This document shows, piece after piece, positions 1 through 6,709 of a stretch of DNA of 64,000 bases. Each line of letters starts with the position of its first letter. Positions within the stretch are counted from its first letter, which is position 1. The DNA lies in the NCBI RefSeq assembly GCF_016862795.1, contig NZ_BONQ01000062.1, forward strand, positions 1-64,000, read 5' to 3'. The notes below the pieces were generated by a model. The model was not told where the DNA came from and ran no database searches. It saw only the letters and a program-made list of their open reading frames with translations. The translations under genes and the position numbers were made by a program. Origin of the DNA: Dactylosporangium siamense (GTDB lineage: Bacteria > Actinomycetota > Actinomycetes > Mycobacteriales > Micromonosporaceae).

Positions 1-57
1 GACACCGGACTGTGCCTCGACCACGTGCTCGCGGGTCGATGTGGAGCTGTTGGGCGC

Positions 58-417
58 CTACGTGACGGCGAGCTGCAGATACTCGACCAGATGCTCGTGC
101 GTCGGCGCCGAGCTGTCGGGGGTGAAGTGCAGGTAGCGCAGCCGCTTGCCGGTGCCCCGCAGCAGCCCGTGCGGATCCGGCAGGTCGGCGCCGTGCTCGA
201 ACCCGACCGACACCGAGTCGGCGCCCGGGAAGATGCCGGCCACATACCCCCGCTCGGGGTGATGGAAGCCCAGCCCGTGCCAGCCCTGGTAGATCCGCTC
301 GGTCAACTCGGGCCGCGTGTCGAGGATGACACCCCGCAGGCGGCGGGCCAGCGCGGCGATGTCTGCGCAGTGCTCTTCGAGAAGTTGCTCGAGGCCCGAG
401 GGCTCGGTGGCTATCAT
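58..417 (-). CDS. DUF1801-family protein
   Basis: A 119-residue protein whose middle (HHPERGYVAGIFPGADSV, followed by GFEHGADLPDP and KRLRYLHF) has the layout of DUF1801 (YdhG-like) proteins: a small single-domain fold of unknown biochemical role, about 110-130 residues in the family. The ATG is preceded by GAGG at 7 nt spacing, which supports this start. It lies just downstream of, and on the same strand as, the Ser/Thr kinase gene, with 44 nt between them, so co-transcription is possible. The family assignment rests on recognition of the pattern. No catalytic motif is visible. Confidence 0.75.
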   Translation of the reverse strand: MIATEPSGLEQLLEEHCADIAALARRLRGVILDTRPELTERIYQGWHGLGFHHPERGYVAGIFPGADSVSVGFEHGADLPDPHGLLRGTGKRLRYLHFTPDSSAPTHEHLVEYLQLAVT

Positions 418-461
418 GCCGACACCTCACCACATGGGTACGACAATTCCAGCGACTTTTC

Positions 462-2099
462 CTACCAGTCGAACTCGGGTCCCCACGCCTCCCCACCGGG
501 CAGGATCGCCCGGCCGGTGTAGACCCATTTCTGCAGCACGGCGTACCTGTGACCGCGCGGCGCGGTGGCGTCGAACGGCCCGCAATTGTGCTCCGGGGCG
601 AAGTCGGTGAACATCAGTCCGGTGCACGAGTGGGGCCCGTCCACGACCTCGCCCGAGTTGACGTCGACGAGCGAGATCGACATGTCCGCCTGGATGCCGG
701 GCAGGGCCTGGGCGTGCCCGACCATGCGGATGCCGCTCTCGCTGGTCTGATGGCACGGCTGCGCGAGCAGTGGATGACCGAGATCCCAGGTGTACTGCTC
801 CGCACACTGCCAGGCACCCCAGACGATGGCCTCGACCGGCCCGGCCGAACGGGTCGGCGCACCTGCTCCGAGTCTCGATCCGCCGGGTGTACGACTACCG
901 CCCGCCACCGGCCCACCACCCTGCTCCGGCTTCGCGGCCTGGCTCTCCGCGATCGCCGGCGGCGTCCCGGCCCGCTGGGTCGCGGTCCCGGCCCTCGGCT
1001 GGTGCGCGATCCGCCAGGCGGGCACCGCCACGACCACGAGCGCCGCGAGCGCGACCGCAAAAACTGTCATACGCGAGCGCAATGATGTCGGCGGTCGGGG
1101 CTTCGGCACCGGCGGGTCGAAGGAGGGCAGCTCATGGATCACGGGTTGGGGCGGCAGCGCCGGATCGTCGGCGGTGCGCTTGGCCACGACACGCAGCGCG
1201 TGCGCCAGTTCCTTCGCCGATGGGCGGCGGCCTGGGCGCTTGTCCATGCAGGTCTCCACGACCCGCCAGACCGCCTCCGGCATGCCCTCCACGCGCTGCG
1301 GCGACTCATCGACGTGCCGGCGCAGGATCGCCCAGGCCGGGCCGCCGGCGTAGGGCGGCCGTCCGGCGACGAGCTCGAACAGGACCACGCCGAGGGCGTA
1401 GACGTCGGCGGACGGTGCCGGCCGCCCGCCGTAGACGGCCTCGGGCGCGATGTAGTTCGCGGTGCCGACGAGCGCGCCCGGCGTGGTCATGCTCGGCGTG
1501 TCGAGCACCCGCGCGATGCCGAAGTCGGTGAGCCGGGTGTGTGGCTCGCCGCCGTCGCTGTCGAGCAGGATGTTGTCCGGCTTCAGGTCGCGGTGCACGA
1601 TGCCGCGGCGGTGCGCGGCCGACAACGCGTCGGCGACCTGGGCGAGCAGCGTCGCCGCGGCGGCGGGCGCGAGGGTGCCCTGCTCGTGCAGGTGGTCACG
1701 GAGGCTGCCGCCGTCGACGAGGTCCATGACGAGGCCGAGCGACGTGCCGACCGTGACCAGGTCACGGACCCGCACGATGTGCGGGTGGCGCAACATGAGC
1801 AGGATCGCGCGCTCCTGGACGAAACGGCTGACCGCCTTCGGCTCCGCCATGAGGTCCTCGCGCAGCAGCTTGACCGCGACCTCGCCGTCGCCCTGCAGCG
1901 CCCTGGCCCGCCACACGGTGCCCGTGCCGCCGCCACCGATCGGCTCGATCAGCTGGTAGGCGTCACCGATGAGGTAACCGGTGAGGTCCTCGCTGAGCGA
2001 CCGGAGACGGTCGTCCGTGTCGTCGCGCGCTTCGGGGGGAGTACGCATCGGGGTATTCGTACAGAATGCAAGATGAAGGTCACAACCGTTACCAGGCAT
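462..2099 (-). CDS. Membrane-anchored Ser/Thr protein kinase (PknB-like)
   Basis: A Hanks-type kinase of 545 residues. Numbered from this start, the Gly-rich loop (PIGGGGTGTVWRA) is near 53-65, the ATP-binding Lys in VAVKLL is near 77, the catalytic loop HRDLKPDN near 169-176, DFGIA near 192 and the APE motif near 218. The kinase domain ends around residue 310. A Pro-rich stretch and one membrane segment (near 345-362) follow. The roughly 180-residue C-terminus should lie outside the membrane; it is Thr/Gly-rich and not a PASTA repeat. The ATG at 2099 has a good GAGGGG ribosome site, but a second ATG at 2048 starts a protein more typical of the family. A GNAT gene lies 39 nt upstream on the same strand. 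Its substrate and signal are unknown. Confidence 0.93.
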   Translation of the reverse strand: MPGNGCDLHLAFCTNTPMRTPPEARDDTDDRLRSLSEDLTGYLIGDAYQLIEPIGGGGTGTVWRARALQGDGEVAVKLLREDLMAEPKAVSRFVQERAILLMLRHPHIVRVRDLVTVGTSLGLVMDLVDGGSLRDHLHEQGTLAPAAAATLLAQVADALSAAHRRGIVHRDLKPDNILLDSDGGEPHTRLTDFGIARVLDTPSMTTPGALVGTANYIAPEAVYGGRPAPSADVYALGVVLFELVAGRPPYAGGPAWAILRRHVDESPQRVEGMPEAVWRVVETCMDKRPGRRPSAKELAHALRVVAKRTADDPALPPQPVIHELPSFDPPVPKPRPPTSLRSRMTVFAVALAALVVVAVPAWRIAHQPRAGTATQRAGTPPAIAESQAAKPEQGGGPVAGGSRTPGGSRLGAGAPTRSAGPVEAIVWGAWQCAEQYTWDLGHPLLAQPCHQTSESGIRMVGHAQALPGIQADMSISLVDVNSGEVVDGPHSCTGLMFTDFAPEHNCGPFDATAPRGHRYAVLQKWVYTGRAILPGGEAWGPEFDW

Positions 2100-2138
2100 T
2101 ACTCCCCTCTTGGGGGACTCTTCGGGCGTCGGGGACCT

Positions 2139-2705
2139 TCACAACCGCCGATACATGATATGGAAGTCGACCAACCCGTGCCTCGTGCTGCGGAAACCGT
2201 CCGGGATGGTGCCGACGATGGTGAAGCCGAGCGAGTGCCAGAGCTTCACGGCGGTGGTGTTGGTGGAGACGACCGCGTTGAACTGCATCGCGGCGAAGCC
2301 GAGCTCGCGGGCCCGGTCCAGGCAGTGCTCGCCGAGCGCGCGGCCCACGCCACGGCCCCGCGCGCGGGTCGACACCATGAAGCTCGCGTTCGCCACGTGG
2401 TCGCCGAGCCGGCCCTTGTTGGGGCCCACCTTGTAGGTGCCGAGCACGTCACCGTCCTCGACCGCCACCCAGACCTCGAAGGGCGGCGGAAGCAGCCAGT
2501 GCGACCTCGCCTGCTGCTCGGTGGACGCGGGGTCGTTGTCATAACTCTCGCCGGCCGCGACGACCTCGTGCCAGACCTCCCAGAGCCCGTGCCCGTCCCC
2601 GCCGTGTCCGTGCTCGTCGACGCCCTGCTCACGACCGTGTTCGTCGCCGTGTCCGCTGCCGTTCCAGTCGGTGTCGACAAAGCGCCTGATCTCCACGCTG
2701 TTCAT
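2139..2705 (-). CDS. GNAT-family N-acetyltransferase with His/Asp-rich insertion
   Basis: A 188-residue acetyltransferase. The acetyl-CoA-binding motif A is visible as STRARGRGVGRALGEHCLDR, followed by the typical C-terminal pattern (NTTAVKLWHSLGFTIVGTIP). Between strand 1 and helix 1, residues about 14-40, there is a low-complexity insertion rich in Gly, His and Asp (GHGDEHG, DEHGHGGDGHG). GNAT proteins normally lack this, and it could bind a metal. The gene precedes the kinase gene on the same strand and is divergent from the M50-like gene, with about 30 nt between the two starts. The acyl acceptor cannot be told from the sequence. Confidence 0.9.
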   Translation of the reverse strand: MNSVEIRRFVDTDWNGSGHGDEHGREQGVDEHGHGGDGHGLWEVWHEVVAAGESYDNDPASTEQQARSHWLLPPPFEVWVAVEDGDVLGTYKVGPNKGRLGDHVANASFMVSTRARGRGVGRALGEHCLDRARELGFAAMQFNAVVSTNTTAVKLWHSLGFTIVGTIPDGFRSTRHGLVDFHIMYRRL

Positions 2706-2735
2706 TCAACACGTCAGGTGGCAGGCTCTGCATTC

Positions 2736-3455
2736 GTGTTCGATGTGTTGAGCGACGCATTCAGCCGGCTGCCCGCACCTCCGCGTGAGGTCGTCATCGC
2801 CACCGCCGTGGTGGCGCTCCTGGCGGTCCTCCTGCGGCCGGCGTGGCGGGTGATGCGCAACTTCGTCACCATCGCGCACGAGGGCGGCCACGCCCTGGCG
2901 GCGGTGCTGAGCGGCCGGCGGCTCTCCGGGATCCGGCTGCACTCCGACACGTCGGGCCTGACGCTGTCGAAGGGCCGGCCCAACGGGCTGGGCATGGTGG
3001 TGACGGGGCTGGCCGGGTACATCACGCCGTCGCTGCTGGGACTCGGCGCCGCCGCGATCCTCGGCGCCGGTCGCATCACGGTGCTGCTCTGGCTGCTGCT
3101 GCTCCTGCTCGCCGCGATGCTCATCATGATCCGCAACGTCTACGGCGTGGTGTCGGTCGTCGTGGCCGGCGCGATCATCTTCGGCGTCTCGTGGTTCGGT
3201 TCGCCGCAGGTGCAGGGCGCGTTCGCGTATGCCTTCTCGTGGTTCATGCTGCTCGGCGGGGTCAGGGCCGTGTTCGAGCTGCAGCAGTCCCGGTTCCGGC
3301 GCCAGGCGCCCAACTCCGACGCGGATCAGATCGGGCGGCTGACGCGTGTGCCGGCGATCATCTACGTCGCGTTCTTCGTCGTCGTGTCGCTGGCCTCGCT
3401 GGCGTTCGGCACGCGGCTCATGCTGGGGCCGGTGTCGGACCTGATCTCCGGCTGA
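2736..3455 (+). CDS. M50-like membrane metallopeptidase
   Basis: A polytopic membrane protein of about 239 residues. A zinc-binding HEGGH motif (in IAHEGGHALAAVLSGRR) lies at the end of a hydrophobic segment, as in the M50B/YUP8H12-like site-2 protease relatives of actinobacteria. Further membrane segments follow (VVTGLAGYITPSLLGLGAA, a Leu-rich span, VVSVVVAGAIIFGVSW and a C-terminal one). The start is a GTG chosen for a GGCAGG site 10 nt upstream; GTG at 2718 and 2745 are alternatives. Upstream it is divergent from the GNAT gene, and downstream it meets three hairpin repeats that probably stop transcription. The substrate is unknown. Confidence 0.82.
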   Translation: MFDVLSDAFSRLPAPPREVVIATAVVALLAVLLRPAWRVMRNFVTIAHEGGHALAAVLSGRRLSGIRLHSDTSGLTLSKGRPNGLGMVVTGLAGYITPSLLGLGAAAILGAGRITVLLWLLLLLLAAMLIMIRNVYGVVSVVVAGAIIFGVSWFGSPQVQGAFAYAFSWFMLLGGVRAVFELQQSRFRRQAPNSDADQIGRLTRVPAIIYVAFFVVVSLASLAFGTRLMLGPVSDLISG

Positions 3456-3459
3456 GCGG

Positions 3460-3601
3460 CCTGGCGCGTCGCCCGCCGCGCCAGGTCCGGTGGCTCACGC
3501 CCTGACCGGCCTGGCACGCCGCCCGCCGCGCCAGGTCCGGTAGCTCACGCCCTGACCGGCCTGGCACGTCGCCCGGCGTGCCAGGTCCGGTGGCTCACGC
3601 C
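3460..3601. repeat. Three tandem 50-bp hairpin repeats (probable bidirectional terminator)
   Basis: Two full 50-bp units (3460-3509, 3510-3559) and a third of about 42 bp. Each begins with an inverted repeat. Unit 1 pairs CCTGGCGCG with CGCGCCAGG across an 8-nt loop. Unit 3 pairs CCTGGCACG with CGTGCCAGG, a compensatory change in both arms. Unit 2 has one mismatch. The array sits between the convergent M50-like and LLM genes, and the third unit runs over the last codons of the LLM gene. Confidence 0.85.
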
Positions 3602-4662
3602 GGGACTGACTTCCGGCCGAGCACCGCTTCGCCGACCCGGTGCGCCTCCTCGAGGTGCGGCCAGCCGGAGAGGATGAACTCGTCGACGCCCTCGTATTCG
3701 GCCAGGCGCTGCCGGATCTCCGCGGGGCTGCCCACCAGTGCGGTGCCGGCGCCCTCGCGGACCAGCCCGATGCCGGCCCACAGGTTGGGCGCGATGACCA
3801 GGCCGTCGGCCGTGCCCGCGTTGAGCGCCGTCATCCTGGCCTGCCCCACGGAGTCCATCCTGGCGAACCTCGCCTGCGCCACCGCGATCCGCGCCGGGTC
3901 CATGCCGCGCAGCAGCCGGTCGGCCTCGGCCCACGCCTGGTCGGCGTCGTCGCGGACGATGACGTGCACCCGCAGCCCGAAGCGGAGCGTACGGCCGTAC
4001 GCCGCGGCCTTGGCCCGCATCCGCGCGACCCGCTCCGCGATCGCGGCCGGTGGCTCGCCCCACATCAGGTAGACGTCTGCGTGCCGGGCCGCCACGTCCT
4101 CGGCGGCCGGTGACGCGCCGCCGAAGTAGATGGGCGGGACGTCGGCGAGCGGGGTACCGAGGCCGCCGCATTCGACGTGGTAGTAGTCGCCGTGGAAGTC
4201 GAACCGTTCACCCTTCCACGTGTTGCGAAGGACCTGGAGATACTCGGCGGTGCGGGCATACCGGCCGTCGTGCTCGACGAAGTCGCCATATGCCCGCTGC
4301 TCCTGCTGGTCACCGCCGGTGACGACGTTGAGGGCGAGCCGGCCACCGGAGATCCACTGGAACGCCTCCGCCTGCTGGGCGAGCAGCGTCGGCAGCGTGA
4401 ACCCGGCCCGGAACGCGACGAGCATCCGCAGTGTGGTCGTGTGCTGTGCGATCGCGGTACACATGACGAGCGGATCCAGGCAGCCCGCGCCGACGGGCGT
4501 CAGCACCGAGGCGAACCCCGCCTCCTCGGCCGCTCTGGCCACCTCCGACAGGTACGCGACCGTGGGTGTCCGCACGTGCGCGGCGGCACCTGCGGCGACC
4601 GTCGCCGCGCCGACCTGATCACCGTCTCCGGTCGTCGGCAGGAACCAGTGGAACGTCGTCAT
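3595..4662 (-). CDS. LLM-class flavin-dependent monooxygenase (alkanesulfonate monooxygenase-like)
   Basis: A 355-residue bacterial luciferase-like enzyme of the SsuD group. It opens with FHWFLPTTGDG and carries the family blocks ARAAEEAGFASVLTPVG, HTTTLRMLVAFRAGF, NVVTGGDQQEQRAYGDF and HDGRYARTAEYLQVLRNTW. SsuD-type enzymes use reduced FMN from a partner reductase to oxidise substrates such as alkanesulfonates. No ssuABC transporter or reductase gene is adjacent, so the true substrate is open. An operator-like palindrome 18-34 nt upstream of the ATG suggests repressor control. The gene ends in the hairpin repeat array. Confidence 0.92.
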   Translation of the reverse strand: MTTFHWFLPTTGDGDQVGAATVAAGAAAHVRTPTVAYLSEVARAAEEAGFASVLTPVGAGCLDPLVMCTAIAQHTTTLRMLVAFRAGFTLPTLLAQQAEAFQWISGGRLALNVVTGGDQQEQRAYGDFVEHDGRYARTAEYLQVLRNTWKGERFDFHGDYYHVECGGLGTPLADVPPIYFGGASPAAEDVAARHADVYLMWGEPPAAIAERVARMRAKAAAYGRTLRFGLRVHVIVRDDADQAWAEADRLLRGMDPARIAVAQARFARMDSVGQARMTALNAGTADGLVIAPNLWAGIGLVREGAGTALVGSPAEIRQRLAEYEGVDEFILSGWPHLEEAHRVGEAVLGRKSVPA

Positions 4663-4679
4663 GCCGCCACCATACCTAC

Positions 4680-4696
4680 TGAAACGGTCTGTTTCA
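4680..4696. promoter_or_regulatory. Palindromic operator-like site upstream of the LLM gene
   Basis: TGAAAC-GGTCT-GTTTCA is a perfect 6-bp dyad with a 5-bp centre, placed where a promoter for the minus-strand LLM gene would be expected. The size and AT-bearing arms suit a TetR-type repressor. No regulator gene is adjacent, so the binding protein is not known. Confidence 0.6.
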
Positions 4697-4811
4697 CAGA
4701 CAGTCCGCCGAGACTGGGAAATGTGGCGCCGATCGATTAGAATGTGTGTACGAAAGTCGCTCTTGAGCTGGGGTTCTTGAGCCGGTTTCGTTGGCTGGGA
4801 GGAGAGCGCAA

Positions 4812-5459
4812 GTGACCGTGTCCACCGTCACCCCGGGGTCCGTTCCGTATGCGACCCTGTTGAGTTTCACGCGCTATGTCGGCCGCACCGGCCCGCGCAA
4901 GGCGAGCTTCGTGGGCGGCCTGCGCCGTCAACGTGAGTCGGGCTCCGGCTTCAACCCGCACGGCCAGCTCGTCAAGGCGCTGAAGGCCGACATCCGGTTC
5001 CGGACCGGCGGCACCTACCTCAACGCGGTCGTCGATCAGGTCAACTCGCGGTGGCGCCCGCTGTATGAGTCCGTCGTCCCCGGCGCGCTGCGCTACATCG
5101 AGTCGCTCGGCGACCTGTCGCAGGTGGAGATCACCCCGACCCGCGACGCCCTCGGCATGCTGGGCAACCTCCCCGTCAAGATCAACCCGCACTTCGGCCT
5201 GCGGTATGCGGACGGTCACGGCGAGGCGGTCCGGCTGCACTTCGACGAGGACCCGCCGCAGAACGAGGCGGCGGTCGCCACCCTGCACCTGATGACCCGC
5301 CACATGGACCTCGTCCTGCCCAACGCCACCCCCGTCCTCGTCGACCTCCGCCGCGGCGACGTCCTGCGCCCCGACCCGGGCCTCAAGCAGGGCGATGTCG
5401 AGCGCTGGCTCGCCGGCGAGGCGGCCGCCTTCGCCGCGATGTGGGGCACCACCGCCTGA
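4812..5459 (+). CDS. Hypothetical protein (unrecognised family)
   Basis: A 215-residue soluble protein I do not recognise. The GTG start is preceded by a strong GGGAGGAG site with 7 nt spacing. It opens with a basic segment (RTGPRKASFVGGLRRQRES) and continues with LVKALKADIRFRTGGTYLN and the block GLRYADGHGEAVRLHFDEDP. It has no signal peptide or membrane span, and codon usage matches its neighbours. A degraded match to the GLRYADGHGEA block occurs about 950 bp downstream, so this locus has probably been duplicated. It is divergent from the LLM gene and may share the operator region. Confidence 0.75.
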   Translation: MTVSTVTPGSVPYATLLSFTRYVGRTGPRKASFVGGLRRQRESGSGFNPHGQLVKALKADIRFRTGGTYLNAVVDQVNSRWRPLYESVVPGALRYIESLGDLSQVEITPTRDALGMLGNLPVKINPHFGLRYADGHGEAVRLHFDEDPPQNEAAVATLHLMTRHMDLVLPNATPVLVDLRRGDVLRPDPGLKQGDVERWLAGEAAAFAAMWGTTA

Positions 5460-5529
5460 CCCGACCTGACCCGCACGACGCGGACGAGGCGCGCCACCCC
5501 TCTGGCGCGCCTCGTCCGCCCACGCCCAC

Positions 5530-6118
5530 GACTTCGGGCTGCTTCGGGGCTTCCGGGCGGCACCCGGGCGACTTCGGGCCGCTCCCGGGGCGCTTCCGGG
5601 GCGCTCCAGGCGGTCTACGGGCTCCCGGGCGACTTCCGGCCGCCTGCAGGGCCCGCGCGGGCGGCATCCCGTCTGCCTGCGGGCTTCCCGGCGGCATCCG
5701 GCCGTCTGCGGGGCTCGCGCAGGCGGCATCCGGGCTGCCTGCGGGCTCCCGGGCGGCATCCGGCACCCGAGCGACTTCGGGCCGCTCCCGGGACGCTTCC
5801 GGGGTGCTTCCGGGGCGCTTCCGGGCGGTCTGCGGACTCCCGGGCGGCATCCGGTCGCCTGCAGGGCTCGCACAGACGGCATCCGGGCTTCCTGCTGGCA
5901 TCCGGGCGGCATCCGGGCTCCTGGGCTACATCCGGGCGCTCCCGGGTGACTTCGGGCCGCTCCGGGGCGGCGTTTGGGCTCCCCGGGCTTATCCGGGCTT
6001 ATCCGGGCTTATCCGGGTGCATCAGAGCGAATTAAGACCGCTCCCGGACCGCTTCGGACAACTTCGGGCCATTTCAGAGCTGATTCGGGTCAATTCGGCC
6101 GCTTCGAATGAGTTCGGG
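5530..6118. repeat. Degenerate GC-rich higher-order repeat tract
   Basis: About 590 bp built from short related words such as GGGCGGCATCCGG, GACTTCGGGCCGCTCCCGGG and CGCTTCCGGGGCG. The GACTTCGGGCCGCTC block recurs near 5571, 5772 and 5949, giving two imperfect units of about 200 bp. A 10-bp unit, GGGCTTATCC, is repeated three times exactly at 5985-6014. All frames read through as low-complexity Gly/Arg/Pro or Ala/Ser strings, so I do not call a gene. No spacer pattern of CRISPR type is present. Confidence 0.8.
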
Positions 6119-6146
6119 ATGCTTCTGGGCGACTTCGGGCGTCGGA

Positions 6147-6177
6147 CTGCGGTTTGCGGACGGTCATGGCGAGGCGG
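6147..6177 (+). pseudogene. Gene fragment matching the hypothetical protein at 4812-5459
   Basis: 31 nt match positions 5199-5229 with two mismatches, and in frame they encode GLRFADGHGEA versus GLRYADGHGEA in the intact gene. No other part of the gene is recognisable nearby, so this is a remnant of a second copy or a recombination footprint at the edge of the repeat tract. Confidence 0.6.
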
Positions 6178-6709
6178 CTTCGGGCGGCATCCGTGGGGCG
6201 CGGCTCTGGGAGATCCGGCTCCGGGACGCGGCATTCAAGAGCCTGCACCTTGGGGTCGATGCCATCGACGTGAACGGGGGCACGGACAAGGCACTCCTCC
6301 ATCGCGGGCAGGACCACATCCGGCGCCGCAGAGCGTTCCATGCCTTGCCGGCGGATCCACGTCGACACTCGGCTGCGCGACCACGAGCGCGATGCGCACC
6401 GACCGACGCCGACGCAGATCGAGTCGTTCCAAGGCCGTCCGGGCGACCAGCCCGCGACTTCGATCTGCGAGAGGTTGGTCAACGTGGCGATCGTCCTCCC
6501 CGAGGAGCCTGCGGCAGTGGCTTCCGCACGGCTGTCTCGCGGGCGCGCGAACGGGGCGGCCCCGTCCGCGGCGTCGTTGCGGTGCTGGTGCTCGACGTCC
6601 GCACTCGCATGATCCATCGATCTTGGGACTACCTGGTTCCTCATGATCCGGAAGGCTTCGCACACCCCTGGGTACCCAAGGTCTTCTGGATCATGGGTTA
6701 GGGGTGGCG
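6178..6709. other. Gene-poor segment with nested inverted repeats
   Basis: No convincing coding region on either strand: open frames exist but lack a ribosome site, a recognisable motif and the expected codon bias. Near the end, CATGATCCGGAAG (6642-6654) pairs with CTTCTGGATCATG (6683-6695), with the palindrome TGGGTACCCA (6669-6678) in the loop. This may terminate the minus-strand diguanylate cyclase gene. CATGATCC also occurs at 6608-6615. Confidence 0.55.

Noticed and set aside
1134-2720. Long plus-strand open frame antisense to the kinase and GNAT genes, in frame with the M50-like gene
   Set aside because: Read-through of GC-rich antisense sequence: no family motifs and an Arg/Asp/Val-biased composition. 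Only the part from about 2736 has membrane-protein character.
5530-6118. CRISPR-like appearance of the repeat tract
   Set aside because: Repeats are degenerate and contiguous, lack unique spacers of equal size, and no cas genes are nearby.
5441-6646. Possible 400-residue repetitive protein across the repeat tract
   Set aside because: Frames on both strands are equally open and low in complexity. No ribosome site, and the repeats do not preserve one frame better than others.
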